A stretch of DNA of 64,000 nucleotides, taken from positions 248,001 to 312,000 of the forward strand of contig NZ_NITZ01000003.1 in the NCBI RefSeq assembly GCF_002632615.1, given 5' to 3'. Positions 17,927-29,484 of the stretch are shown here, piece by piece. The notes beneath the pieces were generated by a model. That model ran no database searches, had not been told where the DNA came from, and worked only from the letters and a program-made list of their open reading frames with translations. Both the position numbers and the translations under genes were made by a program. This stretch comes from Xenorhabdus miraniensis (lineage in GTDB: Bacteria > Pseudomonadota > Gammaproteobacteria > Enterobacterales > Enterobacteriaceae). The stretch's first letter is position 1; every line of letters starts with the position of its first letter.

Positions 17927-20900
17927 AGCGGCTCCTGATGATTAACAGAGGGTTTATCAAGCCTGGTTTGATTACCTTTCTCAGTCTTCTGGTTCTTATT
18001 TTTCCGGTAAGAATGCGCTAACTGATCAAAAAGTAGATAAATGACGGGCGTTGTAAACAAGGTCAGAATCTGGCTCATAATCAAACCGCCCACCATGCTG
18101 ACACCCAATGGGCGACGCAGTTCCGCACCAATACCGGTGCTGAGCATCAGAGGCAATGCGCCCAATAGCGCCGCCATTGTCGTCATCAATATCGGCCTGA
18201 AACGTAACAGACAGGCTTGATAAATAGCCTCATATGGAGACATGCCTTTTTCACGCTCCGCTGCCAGAGCAAAATCGATCATCATGATAGCGTTCTTCTT
18301 CACAATGCCGATTAAGAGAATGATCCCAATGATGGCGATAATATCTAATTCATATCCGCCCACCATCAAAGCCAGCAATGCGCCAACACCCGCAGTAGGC
18401 AAGGTTGACAAAATGGTAACTGGATGGATAAAACTTTCATACAGTACACCGAGCACAATATACATAGCGACGACCGCAGCCAGAATCAGCCAAAGGGTAT
18501 TGCTGAGAGCATCCTGGAACGCCAGCGTTGCCCCTTGAAATTGCGTGATAATATCTTTTGGCATTTGAATCGACCGTTCTGTCTCCTTGACGGCATTCAC
18601 TGCGTCTTCAAGGGAAGCGTTTTTCGTAGTGTTGAACGAAAAAGTGACAGAAGGGAATTGTTGCAAGTGATTGATAGATAAATTCCCAAGCCGTTGTTCA
18701 ACAGTAGCAATGGCATTAAGTGGCACCATTTTTCCATCATTTCCAGTCAGATAAAGATCGTTGAACGCCTCTAAACCGGATGAATTTTTCGTATCTTGTT
18801 CAAGAATGACCCGGTACTGATTTGACTGTGTGTAAATGGTCGAAATCAGGCGTTGGCCGAAAGCGTTATACAGCGCATTATCCACGGCAGCCATGGAGAT
18901 CCCGAATCGGCTGGCCATATCACGATCCACATTGAGATAAGCGACAAGCCCTTTATCTTGCCAATTGTGACCGATATCTACCAACTCCGGCCGCTGCTTC
19001 AGGGCACTTTGCAATTTGGGAACCCAGACAGCGAGTTCATCAAGAGAAGTTGCCTGCAATGTGAATTGGTATTGCGTACGGGATACTTGGGTGTCAATTG
19101 TCAAATCTTGTGTCGGTTGCAGATACAATGTGACATCGGGTACTCCGGCAATACGTTTCTGTAATCGAGGGATTACCTCGTCAACCCGGTCGTCACGTTG
19201 GCTGAGCGGTTTCAACGTAATCTGGAGACGTGCATTATTCAACGTTGAATTATTACCATCAACGCCGATAAATGTCGTGACATTATCCACCGCAGGATCT
19301 TGCAGTAACAGCGTAGTCACTTGCCGTTGTTTATCTGCCATCGCATTGAATGAAATGGATTGTGGAGCTTCCAGTGTGCCCTGAATCAACCCGTTGTCTT
19401 GCAAAGGGAAAAAACCTTTGGGGATCATAATATAGAGCAGGGCAGTCAGCGCTAACGTACCAAACGCAACGCTAAGGGTGATCCAAGGATGATTTAACAC
19501 CCGTTTCAAAAAGACCGCATATATCGCAATCATGCGTTCAAAAAAATGTTCGCAAGCTTGTTCAAAGCGATTGTGTTTAATGTCTGCTTCGGATTTCAAC
19601 ATTCTTGCGCACATCATTGGTGTTAGTGTCAATGACACAACCGCAGAAATTAAAATGGCGACAGCAAGAGTAATAGCGAATTCCCGGAACAGGCGGCCGA
19701 CGATATCTCCCATAAACAGCAATGGGATCAATACAGCAATTAACGAAAAGGTCAGCGAAATAATAGTAAAGCCAATTTCTCCCGCTCCTTTTAATGCTGC
19801 CGCCAGAGGTTTTTCTCCCCGTTCAATATAACGGGAAATATTTTCTATAACGACAATCGCATCATCGACCACAAAGCCGGTTGCGATGGTTAATGCCATC
19901 AAGGTGAGGTTATTGACGGAAAAGCCGCAGAAATACATAACGGCGAACGTCCCCACCAATGAAAGCGGTACAGCAATACTGGGAATCAGGGTTGCCGTGG
20001 TATTGCGCAAGAACAGATAAATCACCATGACAACCAGCGCAATAGCCAGCAACAGTTCAAATTGAACATCCTTGACTGAACTGCGGATTGTAACAGTACG
20101 ATCTGTCAGGACTTCCACATTGACTGATTTGGGTAAGCTGCTGATCAGCTCCGGCAGCATGACACGGATATTATCTGTGGTCTCGATAACATTCGCGCCG
20201 GGTTGGCGTTGAACATTGATGACAATAGCGGGTTTTTCATTGGCCCATGCGCTGAGTTTGTCATTTTCTGCCCCTTGTTCAATGTTCGCAACATCACTCA
20301 GGCGAATAGGGGAGCCATTTTTATAGGCGACGATTAACTTGCGATAATCATCGATAGATTTCATCTGATCATTGGAGGAAATTGTGATAGAACGTGTTGG
20401 CCCATCAAAACTGCCTTTTGCGGAATTGACATTGGCTTTCATGATAGCCGAACGAATCGTATCACTGTCCAAACCTTGTGCGGCGATGGCCTGTGCATTC
20501 AATTTCACCCGTACCGCAGGACGCTGCCCGCCAGCCAATGTGACCAAACCCACGCCACTGACCTGAGAAATACGCTGAGCTACACGGGTTTCCACCATAT
20601 CTTGCACTTGCGTCATGGGCAGGGCATCAGACGTTACGGCCAGCGTCAGAATAGGGGGATCAGCCGGGTTGACTTTGCTATAAATGGGGGGATAAGGCAA
20701 ATCTTCCGGCAGTAGATTGCTGGCTGAATTAATGGCCGCCTGTACATCTTGCTCTGCTACATCCAATGGCAGTGAAAGCTGGAATACCAGCGTGATAACA
20801 GAGGCTCCCCCGGAACTTCTGGAAGACATCTGCTTTAAGCCGGACATTTGCCCGAACTGGCGTTCCAGCGGCGCTGTAACGGCAGATGTCATAACATCAG

Positions 20901-21093
20901 GATTGGCACCGGGATAGAACGTTACCACTTGAATAGTCGGATAATCCACTTGTGGCAACGCAGAAACGGGCAGCATCCGATAACCGATAAACCCGGCCAG
21001 CAATATCGCAATCATAAACAGCGTCGTGGCAACAGGACGCAAGATAAACAGGCGGGATGGTCCCCCGCCTGGAATTGGAGAATCAGGTTGCAT
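17923..21093 (-). CDS. mdtB: RND efflux pump subunit MdtB
   Basis: Second inner-membrane RND subunit of MdtABC. The N-terminus [16 protein letters not shown] and the helix-4 motif [19 protein letters not shown] match E. coli MdtB closely. 1056 aa against 1040 in E. coli; the extra length is a polar C-terminal tail rich in Lys, Asn and Gln. MdtB is reported to carry the proton flow in the mixed trimer, while MdtC contributes to substrate binding. The start shares one base with the mdtA stop, a tight coupled overlap. Confidence 0.95.
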   Translation of the reverse strand: MQPDSPIPGGGPSRLFILRPVATTLFMIAILLAGFIGYRMLPVSALPQVDYPTIQVVTFYPGANPDVMTSAVTAPLERQFGQMSGLKQMSSRSSGGASVITLVFQLSLPLDVAEQDVQAAINSASNLLPEDLPYPPIYSKVNPADPPILTLAVTSDALPMTQVQDMVETRVAQRISQVSGVGLVTLAGGQRPAVRVKLNAQAIAAQGLDSDTIRSAIMKANVNSAKGSFDGPTRSITISSNDQMKSIDDYRKLIVAYKNGSPIRLSDVANIEQGAENDKLSAWANEKPAIVINVQRQPGANVIETTDNIRVMLPELISSLPKSVNVEVLTDRTVTIRSSVKDVQFELLLAIALVVMVIYLFLRNTTATLIPSIAVPLSLVGTFAVMYFCGFSVNNLTLMALTIATGFVVDDAIVVIENISRYIERGEKPLAAALKGAGEIGFTIISLTFSLIAVLIPLLFMGDIVGRLFREFAITLAVAILISAVVSLTLTPMMCARMLKSEADIKHNRFEQACEHFFERMIAIYAVFLKRVLNHPWITLSVAFGTLALTALLYIMIPKGFFPLQDNGLIQGTLEAPQSISFNAMADKQRQVTTLLLQDPAVDNVTTFIGVDGNNSTLNNARLQITLKPLSQRDDRVDEVIPRLQKRIAGVPDVTLYLQPTQDLTIDTQVSRTQYQFTLQATSLDELAVWVPKLQSALKQRPELVDIGHNWQDKGLVAYLNVDRDMASRFGISMAAVDNALYNAFGQRLISTIYTQSNQYRVILEQDTKNSSGLEAFNDLYLTGNDGKMVPLNAIATVEQRLGNLSINHLQQFPSVTFSFNTTKNASLEDAVNAVKETERSIQMPKDIITQFQGATLAFQDALSNTLWLILAAVVAMYIVLGVLYESFIHPVTILSTLPTAGVGALLALMVGGYELDIIAIIGIILLIGIVKKNAIMMIDFALAAEREKGMSPYEAIYQACLLRFRPILMTTMAALLGALPLMLSTGIGAELRRPLGVSMVGGLIMSQILTLFTTPVIYLLFDQLAHSYRKNKNQKTEKGNQTRLDKPSVNHQEPL

Positions 21094-22331
21094 TAGGAAT
21101 TCTCCACTTTACCGTTTGATTGCTCTGAGTTTTTTTGAACTTTATCGGTATCAAGTGACTCAACTGTCAAAGGTTTGACAATTTCAACCTTGGTACCTTC
21201 GGTCAGTTGGTCAATACCATCGGTGACAACCCGTTCGCCTGCGGACAAACCGCTGTTGATAACCACGAGTTGGCTATTTTGCAGGCCCGCAATGACTTTA
21301 TGCTTGCTGACTTTATTTTCTTTATCCACTTTCCAGACGAAGTTACCTGAATTGCCCATTTGTAACCCGGCTGTTGGGATCACAACAACATTATCCAGTG
21401 TGTCGACTTTTATCTGGATATTGACGAACTGATTAGGAAATAACACGTTGTCCTGATTATTAAATTGAGCTTTCATTTTAATCGTGCCAGTAGCGACATC
21501 AATTTGGTTATCAATACTGTGCAGTTTACCTTGCGCCAATTGTTGCTGATTATTGCGATCCCACGCACTGACAGGTACATTTGCGTGATTTTTCTGGGCG
21601 TTTAATACCAAGCTGATATCATTTTCAGGCAGAGAAAACAGGACATCAATGGGATCGACTTGTGTAATGACAACAATCGGAGTACCGCCTGCACCAGATA
21701 TGTAATTACCGATATCAATACGTTTCAAACCAACACGACCGGAAATAGGTGCAGTAATGCGGCTGTAGTTCAATTGTAGTTTAACTTCGTCAATATCTGA
21801 TTGATCAGCTTTCAGACTGGCTTCGCTCTGACGCACCAAAGAAATTTGCTTATCCAGATCTTGTTGGGAGATAAGTTTATTCTTCACCAATTGTTGAAAG
21901 CGGATCAGATCTTGTTTGGCATTCGTTAATGTTGCCTGGTCTTTGGCATATTGCCCTTGTGCTCTTGCTAATTTGACCTGAAGAGGACGCGGATCAATTT
22001 CAGCCAGCAAGTCCCCTTTTTTGACATATTGGCCTTCACTGAAATGCAGATTTATTAACTGGCCTTCCACTTGGCTGGTGACCGTCACGGTATTTGCAGC
22101 CTGAACCGTCCCTAATCCTCTTAAATAATGGGGGACAGATTTTATTTCAGCCGTTGCTACTTGCACAGGCGATCGGGCTTGCTTCATTTCATTTTGTTCG
22201 GTTTCTGGATCCTGAGTCTGATCTGGTGTTGAAGGCGTGTTAAAGTATTTCCACGCAAAGAAAATCACTGCAACGATCACGGCTATAGCCGCAGCGAGTC
22301 GGAAAAAGTAGGAACGACTTTTGTTATTCAT
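21093..22331 (-). CDS. mdtA: Membrane-fusion protein MdtA of the MdtABC pump
   Basis: Periplasmic adaptor linking MdtBC to TolC. A signal-anchor helix (about 9-28) is followed by an acidic/Gln linker, a lipoyl half-motif ([30 protein letters not shown]), the alpha-hairpin (about 125-190), the second lipoyl half ([18 protein letters not shown]) and beta-barrel/membrane-proximal domains. 412 aa matches E. coli (415 aa). First gene of the operon; a BaeR-like box lies about 100 bp upstream. Confidence 0.95.
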   Translation of the reverse strand: MNNKSRSYFFRLAAAIAVIVAVIFFAWKYFNTPSTPDQTQDPETEQNEMKQARSPVQVATAEIKSVPHYLRGLGTVQAANTVTVTSQVEGQLINLHFSEGQYVKKGDLLAEIDPRPLQVKLARAQGQYAKDQATLTNAKQDLIRFQQLVKNKLISQQDLDKQISLVRQSEASLKADQSDIDEVKLQLNYSRITAPISGRVGLKRIDIGNYISGAGGTPIVVITQVDPIDVLFSLPENDISLVLNAQKNHANVPVSAWDRNNQQQLAQGKLHSIDNQIDVATGTIKMKAQFNNQDNVLFPNQFVNIQIKVDTLDNVVVIPTAGLQMGNSGNFVWKVDKENKVSKHKVIAGLQNSQLVVINSGLSAGERVVTDGIDQLTEGTKVEIVKPLTVESLDTDKVQKNSEQSNGKVENS

Positions 22332-22782
22332 TTGCTCGACATTCTCTCAATGTTGTGGCGATAATCAATCGTGCCGCATCTTATACCAAATAGATGCAGG
22401 ATATATTATTAGTGTAACCAGCTAGAATTAGTCAATAATGAAGAAAATATGGAGGTTATGTCAAAAAGATAATGTTTTTGATAGTGATTTTTCATGGAAT
22501 TTGTGATGGGGCCTCCAAAGGAGGGCAGAGAATTATGTTATGAGCGATAGGCGTTCCTCTTTGCAATTAATTAACATGACCTTGTTCATCAAGTGTTAAT
22601 GATATGTATTTTTTTCATAGAGTTAATATTTTACTTTATACATTGGTAACAAATATCAGGCTAGTCAGGAGAATGAAATATCTGTATTAAAGTGACATCA
22701 TTCCATTCACAGAGAAAAAAATGTTAACCATAGTCCAATTGTATTTGTAAAACCACAAGATAAATCATCACCATTATTACTG
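22332..22782. other. mdtA promoter region
   Basis: Gene-free stretch holding the mdtA control region on the minus strand (BaeR box at 22431-22448). An open frame runs on from about 22690 into the next small + strand ORF but has no usual start codon. Confidence 0.5.
22431..22448 (-). promoter_or_regulatory. BaeR-box-like site
   Basis: On the minus strand ATTTTCTTCATTATTGAC fits the published BaeR box TTTTTCTCCATNATTGGC at 15 of 18 positions. It lies about 100 bp before the mdtA start, suitable for activating the efflux operon. Binding is inferred. Confidence 0.65.
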
Positions 22783-22998
22783 ATGTCAATTTCAGATGAT
22801 GAAACATTAAATCTGAGATTTGACTCTTATCGCACAGCCCAATCTGGAGCACAGGAATTATATTATTTTATCGAATGTCGTGATGCGACAATTCTTGAGT
22901 TATCACCGAACTATCCGCACAGTGTTAACCATGCGGAAGCACAACCAGAAAAATTGGTTCTATTAAATTTAAAGACATTATTTACCGTCACCATATGA
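22783..22998 (+). CDS. Small ORF of unknown function, possibly a gene remnant
   Basis: 71-aa reading frame with a protein-like composition, ending PEKLVLLNLKTLFTVTI and followed by a hairpin terminator. There is no good ribosome site before the ATG, and the frame stays open for about 30 further codons upstream to a TGA, so it may be the 3' end of a decayed gene rather than a complete one. No family is recognised. Confidence 0.3.
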   Translation: MSISDDETLNLRFDSYRTAQSGAQELYYFIECRDATILELSPNYPHSVNHAEAQPEKLVLLNLKTLFTVTI

Positions 22999-23060
22999 TA
23001 TGGCGGGAACTTCTGGATATAGTGTCTGGGAAGACAGAGTATATTAATAATTGAGATAAA

Positions 23061-23085
23061 CGCCGATTAAATCATCGGCGTTTTT
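23061..23085. terminator. Bidirectional terminator between the small ORF and mgtE
   Basis: CGCCGAT/ATCGGCG with a 6-nt loop, followed by TTTTT on the + strand and TTTATCTC on the minus strand. Confidence 0.8.
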
Positions 23086-23137
23086 ACACAGGCCCAATTG
23101 TAATGCGTTGGGTAAAATAATATATGTATGAAAGCAC

Positions 23138-24601
23138 TTAAACCAAAAACAGCGTTGCCAACCCCAAAAAGATAAAGAACCCACCAGTATCGGTAATTGC
23201 TGTAATCATTACGCTGGAACCAATTGCAGGATCTCTTCCCAATTTCATCATGATAAATGGAATCAACACACCCATCAGGGCTGCCATCAATAGGTTCAGT
23301 ATCATTGCCATTGTCATCACACCACCCATAGCCAGATCGCTGTAGAGTAAGTAAGTGACAACGCCCATTATTCCACCCCAAATAATACCGTTGATTAAAG
23401 CAACGCCAAGTTCCCTTAATAACAAGTAAGAAAAACTACCGGTTTGGATTTGATGGAGTGCCAGCGCCCGGACGATCATCGTAATGGTTTGGTTGCCGGT
23501 GTTACCCCCAATCCCCGCCACAATAGGCATTAAAGTTGCGAGGGCAACAAGCTGGGAAATAGTATGTTCGAATAGCCCGATAACACGTGAAGCGACAAAA
23601 GCTGTACATAGGTTTATCGCGAGCCATGTCCAGCGAGTTTTGACAGCTTGCCCAACAGGAGCAAAAACGTCCTCTTCCCGGCTCAGGCCTCCCATGCGGC
23701 GGATGTTGGTATCCGTTTCTTCACTTAAAGTATCAACAATATCTTCAACGGTCAGACGGCCCATCAAACGCCCATTATTATCGACTACCGCAGCAGAGAT
23801 TAAGTCATAACGTTCGAACGCACTGGCCGCATCTTCACCTTTTTGTTCTGGCGAGAAAGTCACGGTATCCGTATTCATCACTTCGGAAACCAATCTGTCC
23901 GGTGCCTTGGTCAGTAAGGTGGTGAGAGGAAGCTCCCCTTGAAGCCGGTTTTTACGATCAATAACGAAGATCTTATCTGTAGTTTCGGGAATTGAGCCTC
24001 TGGAACGTAAAAAGCGTTGAACTGTGCTGAGCGTAATGCTTCCCCGTACTGTTACGAACTCAAAATCCATCATCTGGCCGATGCTGTCTTTATGGTACTG
24101 TAATACTTCGCGGATGCGGTTGCGTTGACTCGGCTCCAGATAAGTCAGTAAGCGGCGTGTGGTTTCACGTGGCAGATGTTCCGCAATGTAAGCTTGCTCA
24201 TCCACATGCAGTGTACCAATAGCGCGCAGCAGCTTGACGTCAGACATATCTTTAATCAAGTTGTCCCAGATCGGGACAGAGGCTTCAACCAGAACTTCAC
24301 CGCGCTGGTTATTGTCGATCAAACGCCACAAAGCAAGACGCTCATCATAGGGTAACGCTTCCAGAATATCCGCAATGTCGGCAGCATGCAGGTCTGCCAG
24401 CAGAATACTGACTTCCTCTATTTTCTCCAGTAACTGTTCGTCGCTGATGGTTGAATGTTCATCAGCCTGGCCCAATAATTTATCGACAAATAGCTTGTCG
24501 TTAATGAATAACGAAAGTAAGCGTTGACGGACATGTGCCAGTTTTTGGGAATGCTGGTTGGCAACGGTTGCATTATCAGGTGTAAAGGCCGGTTGTAACA
24601 T
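23138..24601 (-). CDS. mgtE: Magnesium transporter MgtE
   Basis: Homodimeric Mg2+ channel of the inner membrane. Order of domains: N-domain of helical superhelix (about 30-160), two CBS domains (about 165-290) that sense cytosolic Mg2+, a connecting helix, and five membrane helices (about 320-485) including the pore stretch MPIVAGIGGNTGNQT. The first CBS has SIPETTDKIFVIDRKNRL and the second DLISAAVVDNNGRLMGRLT. 487 aa is a normal length. Not present in E. coli; here it sits behind yfgG and ppx on the same strand. Confidence 0.92.
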   Translation of the reverse strand: MLQPAFTPDNATVANQHSQKLAHVRQRLLSLFINDKLFVDKLLGQADEHSTISDEQLLEKIEEVSILLADLHAADIADILEALPYDERLALWRLIDNNQRGEVLVEASVPIWDNLIKDMSDVKLLRAIGTLHVDEQAYIAEHLPRETTRRLLTYLEPSQRNRIREVLQYHKDSIGQMMDFEFVTVRGSITLSTVQRFLRSRGSIPETTDKIFVIDRKNRLQGELPLTTLLTKAPDRLVSEVMNTDTVTFSPEQKGEDAASAFERYDLISAAVVDNNGRLMGRLTVEDIVDTLSEETDTNIRRMGGLSREEDVFAPVGQAVKTRWTWLAINLCTAFVASRVIGLFEHTISQLVALATLMPIVAGIGGNTGNQTITMIVRALALHQIQTGSFSYLLLRELGVALINGIIWGGIMGVVTYLLYSDLAMGGVMTMAMILNLLMAALMGVLIPFIMMKLGRDPAIGSSVMITAITDTGGFFIFLGLATLFLV

Positions 24602-24700
24602 GGTGTACCTTTAAGACAGAAAATAGGGCAAAAAACAGGATAATTACAATAACATAACCATAACATAATCAGGAGCATTGACCTTAAGTTAGCATAGTAA

Positions 24701-24871
24701 CTACTTTGTTTCTGGTCTATTAAGATATTCCACCGATTGCTGTTTTGTTTGCTTTTGCTGGTAATGCTCCAGAGCTGCAACGAATGAATAGATAAAGCGC
24801 CCAAATAAAATCAGAAAGCTGATAAGCAGTATCAATTTTGTAATTTGAACAGTTTTCTTTTTCTTCTTCAT
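24701..24871 (-). CDS. yfgG: YfgG-like small membrane protein
   Basis: 56-aa protein, easily missed. It starts MKKKKKTVQITKL, has one hydrophobic helix (LILLISFLILFGRFIYSF) and ends in a Gln/Lys-rich tail. The helix with FGRFIYS matches E. coli YfgG, which also lies by ppx; that protein has been linked to nickel/cobalt tolerance. The ATG is 11 bp past the ppx stop, so it is probably read from the ppk-ppx transcript. The upstream ribosome site is weak. Confidence 0.75.
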   Translation of the reverse strand: MKKKKKTVQITKLILLISFLILFGRFIYSFVAALEHYQQKQTKQQSVEYLNRPETK

Positions 24872-24882
24872 AACGTGTATCG

Positions 24883-26415
24883 TTAAGTCGATTCCTCTTT
24901 AATGTGTAAATTCCAGCCTGTCACGTCACGCCAGTACTCTTGTTCTTTCTCTAAATCAAGCTGCACGAGGGCATTTTGCGTTAAATAATTGGCTGGCAGA
25001 TAGAGCGTCCAATGACCATGGTCAGTTTCCAGCCTCAGGGTTTCCGGTGTCGTGGTCGATTGGCGCTGATTATTCAACAGGGTTGCTAACCGCAATATCT
25101 TCAGCATAGGAAGATACTGTTTTTTCTTGAACAGATAGAAACGGGGATGCTCATGTACTTTAATCGCCTTGCGATGATAACGTACCAGTGTTGCCAGTAA
25201 CGATTGCTGTTCTTGATTAAACCCCGGTAGATCGGTATGTTGCAGGATATAAGCGGAATGCCGTTGCAGCCCACTCAAATTGATACTTAAACCGACTTCG
25301 TGCAACATGGCAGCCCATAGCAGAATAGACTCCAGTTGTGGGTGCACCCGCTTGGGATTTTGCTCTACCCATTGATCATAAAGGTTTTTGGCGGTGTTCC
25401 AGACCCGATCGGCTTGTTCCCGGTCAATATTGTAGTGTTCAGCAAGACTTTTGGCGGTTCTTTGACGAATATCTTGATGGCGGAAACGATCTTCCATTTC
25501 GTAAAGTACACCTTCCCTGAGCGCTCCTTGGGATAGACGCAATTCCTGAATAGGCAGGGCGTCGAAAATACCACACAATATTGAAAGGCCGGGAACAAAA
25601 GTTCGTTTGCGGTCATCGGAAAGCCCCGGCAGATCCAGCGAATCGAAATTTTTGTGTTTCAGAACCCGTTTTACCAGCATATTAAGGCGTTCTGGGGTAA
25701 TCAAACCATCTTTTTCACCCAGTTCCACCAATAATTCGTGGATAGCTTTAATGGTTCCCGATGCTCCCAAGGCAAAATCCCAGCCTTTTGTGCGGAATTG
25801 CCAAACAAGGTTTTCCAGTTTTTGTGCGGCTTGGAGCCGCGCCTTGCGGAAATTATGCTCGCTGATTACACCATCAGGAAAGAATTGACGGGCAAAACTG
25901 ACGCAGCCCATGCGACGGCTTTCAATCAGCAGCGGCTCGAAGTCTTCACCAATAACCAATTCCGTTGAGCCGCCACCAATATCAATCACTAATTTTCGGC
26001 CTTTTTCTGGTTGAGTATGTTCAACGCCCATAAAAATCAGGCGGGCTTCTTCATGACCAGAAATAATTTCAATCGGGTAGGGAAGAATTTCTTTTGCCCG
26101 TTTTAAAAACTCTTGTGCGTTAGTTGCTTCGCGTAAACTATGCGTTCCCACCAAACAGACATTATCTGCGGAAAAACCCTGCAATCGTTCGGCAAACAGA
26201 GAAAGGCAGCTCAAACCACGCTGGATAGCTTCTTCGCTTAATTCATTTTTGCTGTTTAAACCATCGGCAAGGTAAACCCGCTTCTTTAAACGTCCGATAA
26301 CCTGTAATGCCCCGTTTACAATACGGGCAATTACCATATGAAAGCTGTTGGAGCCTAAATCAATAGTCGCAATTTCTTGGGGTTTGGGTACGGGGGTGTC
26401 GTGTTTCAACGGCAT
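24883..26415 (-). CDS. ppx: Exopolyphosphatase Ppx
   Basis: Releases phosphate stepwise from the ends of long polyphosphate chains and can also act on pppGpp. Two actin/Hsp70-type ATPase-like domains (about 10-305) include [17 protein letters not shown] and the phosphate loop [12 protein letters not shown]; the HD-like C-terminal domain follows (about 310-500). 510 aa versus 513 in E. coli. It begins 3 bp after ppk in the same operon. Confidence 0.95.
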   Translation of the reverse strand: MPLKHDTPVPKPQEIATIDLGSNSFHMVIARIVNGALQVIGRLKKRVYLADGLNSKNELSEEAIQRGLSCLSLFAERLQGFSADNVCLVGTHSLREATNAQEFLKRAKEILPYPIEIISGHEEARLIFMGVEHTQPEKGRKLVIDIGGGSTELVIGEDFEPLLIESRRMGCVSFARQFFPDGVISEHNFRKARLQAAQKLENLVWQFRTKGWDFALGASGTIKAIHELLVELGEKDGLITPERLNMLVKRVLKHKNFDSLDLPGLSDDRKRTFVPGLSILCGIFDALPIQELRLSQGALREGVLYEMEDRFRHQDIRQRTAKSLAEHYNIDREQADRVWNTAKNLYDQWVEQNPKRVHPQLESILLWAAMLHEVGLSINLSGLQRHSAYILQHTDLPGFNQEQQSLLATLVRYHRKAIKVHEHPRFYLFKKKQYLPMLKILRLATLLNNQRQSTTTPETLRLETDHGHWTLYLPANYLTQNALVQLDLEKEQEYWRDVTGWNLHIKEEST

Positions 26416-26418
26416 AAA

Positions 26419-28488
26419 TCAGGCTCTGGGTTCCGGTTGTTCAAGGTGTTTCAGATAATCATAAACAGCAAGTTGCGCACGGATTTTACGCTTATTTCCT
26501 CGTGGAACATAGCGGTTGCTCAACTCTTTATCAATATAACGTGCCTTGACGGTATCACTGAACTGTAATTCGAGGATATCCAGAACCTGTTGTTTTAACA
26601 TGGGTTCCAGCAGGCAAACGGCCACTTCAATGCGATAATCGATATTTCGTGTCATCCAGTCAGCAGAGGAGAGAAATATTTTCTCATCACCTTTATTGGC
26701 AAAAACATAAACGCGATCGTGTTCCAGAAAGCGATCGACAATACTGGTGACCTGAATATTTTCACTGAAACCCGGTTGATTGGGAACTAAAGAACACATG
26801 CCACGTACCAGAATGCGAACTTTAACACCGGCTTCTGAGGCATCATACAGGCGATCCACCAGTTCCTTATCAACTATGTTATTAATTTTAAGGGTAATTC
26901 CGGCTACTTCACCCGCTTTGGCGTTTTCGATTTCTTGCGTAATTAATCGATTGAGCGTTGCCCGTGAGTTTTGTGGCGATACCATTAAATTATCAAATGT
27001 AACCGGACGATAAGGGTTTTCAATAAAGTTAAATACCCGGCGAACTTCATTGGTGACTTCGGGTTTTGCGGTCAACAGTGAGTAATCGGTATATAACCGC
27101 GCTGTTTTTTCATTGAAATTCCCTGTACCAATATGGGCATAACGGATAATTTCATTTCCCTCAAGGCGCGAAATGATGAATAGCTTGGCGTGAATTTTCA
27201 GGCCAGGGGCGGAAAAAATAACATGGACGCCAGCTTCGGTCAGGCGTTTTGCCCAATGAATGTTGGCTTCTTCATCAAAACGTGCCTGTAGCTCTACTAC
27301 AACAGTGACTTTCTTGCCGTTATGTGCTGCATGGATCATGGAGTCGATAATGCGTGAGTCTTTTGCAACACGGTAGATATTAATTTTGATAGAGATCACG
27401 CTGGGATCGAAAGAAGCCTGCCGCAGTAATTCCAGTACGTGTTCAAACGTGTGGTAAGGATAATAGAGCAAGACATCTTTTTCGCGAATAGCATCGAATC
27501 CGTTGCGGAAATGGTCGAACCAGGTATGGCGCAGCCGTGGCATGGGTTTGTTCAGTAAATTGCGGTTTCCTTCATTGGGAAATTTAATGAAATCCTTAAA
27601 ATTATGATAGCGTCCGCCTGCAATGACGGAATCATCATTGGAAAGCCCTAGTTTACTGCGCAGCAAGTCCACCATTTCATCTGGCATATCACGCTGGTAA
27701 ACAAATCGTACTGGCTCTGCCGTCAACCTCTGTTTAAGCGTGGAGGACATCAATTCCAGAAGGCTGGATTCCATTTCTGTTGCCAAATCATACTCGGAAT
27801 CGCGAGTCATTTTCATGGAGTAGACATTCAAAGTATCGTAATCGAAGAACCCTTTGAAAATTTCATCCAGCGTGTAACGCAGAATATTATCAAGTAAGAT
27901 CATTGACTTGCGTCTGCGTGGCATTTCGGGAGGGAGGTTAACGAAACGAGGGACTTTATCCGATGGAATTTCCAGCAGGGCGTATTGCGTTTCTTGACCA
28001 CGGATAATTTCAACGGCCAAATAGGTATAGTCATCTTTGAGAAACTCAACCAAATTAGTTTCTGGATTGATGACAATTGGCGTAATGTGTGGGCGCAAAT
28101 GTTGCCGAAAATATTGCCGTAGCCAGATTTGTTGATTCGGCGATATTTGCCGTTCATTGATCAAAAAAATCTGGTTGCGAGCCATTTCCAGTAGCAGCTC
28201 GTTATAGAGTTCATCGAACTCTTGATCGATTTTGGCTACTTTAGCCTCAATTTTTTTCAACAATTGGCGGGCGCTGGTGGCTGAACCCCGTTCCTCACTG
28301 ATAAGAATTCGCCGTTTTACGTCAGCAAAACGAACTTTATAAAACTCATCCAGGTTATTGGAGTAGATCCCTAAGAACCTCATTCTTTCTATCAGCGGGT
28401 TACTTTTGTCAGCCGCTTCCTGAAGTACACGTTCGTTGAAAGAGAGCCAGCTCAGTTCTTTTTCGGTATAGAGACGATCGTGGGACAT
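26419..28488 (-). CDS. ppk: Polyphosphate kinase Ppk1
   Basis: Membrane-associated enzyme that reversibly builds polyphosphate from ATP. Four domains are expected; the catalytic C-terminal half includes the phosphorylated His region ([11 protein letters not shown]) and [21 protein letters not shown]. 689 aa matches E. coli (688 aa). It heads the ppk-ppx-yfgG set; a 16-bp tandem array lies between it and speG. Confidence 0.95.
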   Translation of the reverse strand: MSHDRLYTEKELSWLSFNERVLQEAADKSNPLIERMRFLGIYSNNLDEFYKVRFADVKRRILISEERGSATSARQLLKKIEAKVAKIDQEFDELYNELLLEMARNQIFLINERQISPNQQIWLRQYFRQHLRPHITPIVINPETNLVEFLKDDYTYLAVEIIRGQETQYALLEIPSDKVPRFVNLPPEMPRRRKSMILLDNILRYTLDEIFKGFFDYDTLNVYSMKMTRDSEYDLATEMESSLLELMSSTLKQRLTAEPVRFVYQRDMPDEMVDLLRSKLGLSNDDSVIAGGRYHNFKDFIKFPNEGNRNLLNKPMPRLRHTWFDHFRNGFDAIREKDVLLYYPYHTFEHVLELLRQASFDPSVISIKINIYRVAKDSRIIDSMIHAAHNGKKVTVVVELQARFDEEANIHWAKRLTEAGVHVIFSAPGLKIHAKLFIISRLEGNEIIRYAHIGTGNFNEKTARLYTDYSLLTAKPEVTNEVRRVFNFIENPYRPVTFDNLMVSPQNSRATLNRLITQEIENAKAGEVAGITLKINNIVDKELVDRLYDASEAGVKVRILVRGMCSLVPNQPGFSENIQVTSIVDRFLEHDRVYVFANKGDEKIFLSSADWMTRNIDYRIEVAVCLLEPMLKQQVLDILELQFSDTVKARYIDKELSNRYVPRGNKRKIRAQLAVYDYLKHLEQPEPRA

Positions 28489-28526
28489 TACTACTCCATT
28501 TGGTTTGCCATTTAATCTAATGGTCA

Positions 28527-28590
28527 GCGTTTAATGGGCCAGGTGTTTAACCGGCTAAGTGTTTAACCGGCCAAGTGGTTAACCGACCAA
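28527..28590. repeat. 16-bp tandem repeat, four copies
   Basis: Units near gtgtttaaccggccaa at 28527, 28543, 28559 and 28575; the middle two are almost identical, the outer two diverged. The last unit overlaps the stop codon and final codons of speG, so the array fills the speG-ppk gap. Confidence 0.85.
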
Positions 28591-29142
28591 AATATCGGTC
28601 TGTGCTTCACGGGTTTTATTGGCAAAATAGTGGTGTTGGAATGTACACATCCTAATGGCTGTATGATAAGAGCCATTTACAAAAAATTCATCGATTAATT
28701 CGCCTTCGGTGTAAAATCCCAATTTATTGTATATGTGAATTGCTTTCGAATTTTCTTTATCAACAATTAAGTACAGCTTGTAAAGATTCAAAACAGCAAA
28801 AGCGTACTCCATCGCAAGTTTGGCGGCTACGGCAGCATAGCCTTGCCCTTGGTAGGCCGGGGCAATGATAATCTGAAATTCTGAGCGACGGTGGACATAA
28901 TCAATTTCGACTAATTCGACTAACCCGACTTTGGAGTTCATGCTTTCGATAATAAAACGGCGCTCACTTTGGTCATGAATGTGCTTGTCATAAAGATCGC
29001 ATAATTCAACAAAGGCTTCATAAGGCTCTTCAAACCAATAGCGCATGACACTGGCATTATTATCAATTTGATGAACAAAAGGGAGATCTTCCCGCTCAAG
29101 GGGGCGCAAATTTACGGATGGTCTTTCTGGATCACTGGACAT
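28579..29142 (-). CDS. speG: Spermidine N1-acetyltransferase SpeG
   Basis: GNAT enzyme that acetylates spermidine and spermine, preventing polyamine excess. [34 protein letters not shown] and the acetyl-CoA loop ([14 protein letters not shown]) leave no doubt. I start it at 29142, where GAGGT is six bases upstream of ATG and the protein matches E. coli SpeG (186 aa); a longer frame would add 34 unrelated residues. In E. coli speG lies elsewhere; here it sits between purN and ppk. Confidence 0.95.
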   Translation of the reverse strand: MSSDPERPSVNLRPLEREDLPFVHQIDNNASVMRYWFEEPYEAFVELCDLYDKHIHDQSERRFIIESMNSKVGLVELVEIDYVHRRSEFQIIIAPAYQGQGYAAVAAKLAMEYAFAVLNLYKLYLIVDKENSKAIHIYNKLGFYTEGELIDEFFVNGSYHTAIRMCTFQHHYFANKTREAQTDILVG

Positions 29143-29484
29143 TGGATACCTCAGTGCTTCTTGCAGATTGTATGAATTCATTCTATACCCTTCAACTTTC
29201 TTCAAACGGTCGTCGCGTTGCAAGGTGAAATCTATCGGGTACAAATATAGCTAATAATGTTCGAATAAATAATTATTACAAGATAAATAATTATTGTCGG
29301 GCTAATATTTTTAGGTGGATAAACAACCAGATTCTTTAGGCATGGAAGTATAATAGAAGCATAAAGGGATAGAGGCAGAGAAAGAGAAACCAATCCGAAG
29401 CGGCAACTTACAGCAAAGTATTATCTTAATTACAGTATATTAATTAAAGTGCGTATTAACACTGAGCTGTAAGTTAGGGGCTAA
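29143..29484. other. Intergenic region between speG and purN
   Basis: About 340 bp with no gene. It holds the speG promoter. Near purN a separated inverted repeat, AACTTACAGC (29405-29414) with GCTGTAAGTT (29466-29475), could fold at the 3' end of the purMN transcript. Confidence 0.5.

Noticed and set aside
17535..17960. 141-aa minus-strand ORF at the mdtC/mdtB joint
   Set aside because: Out-of-frame overlap with two well-supported genes.
28527..28590. CRISPR array suspected from the regular repeats here and at 37629-37712
   Set aside because: Units are directly adjacent with no spacers and are diverged; no cas genes in the window.
29143..29244. Longer N-terminus of SpeG
   Set aside because: The extra 34 residues are unlike the family, and GAGGT marks the ATG at 29142.
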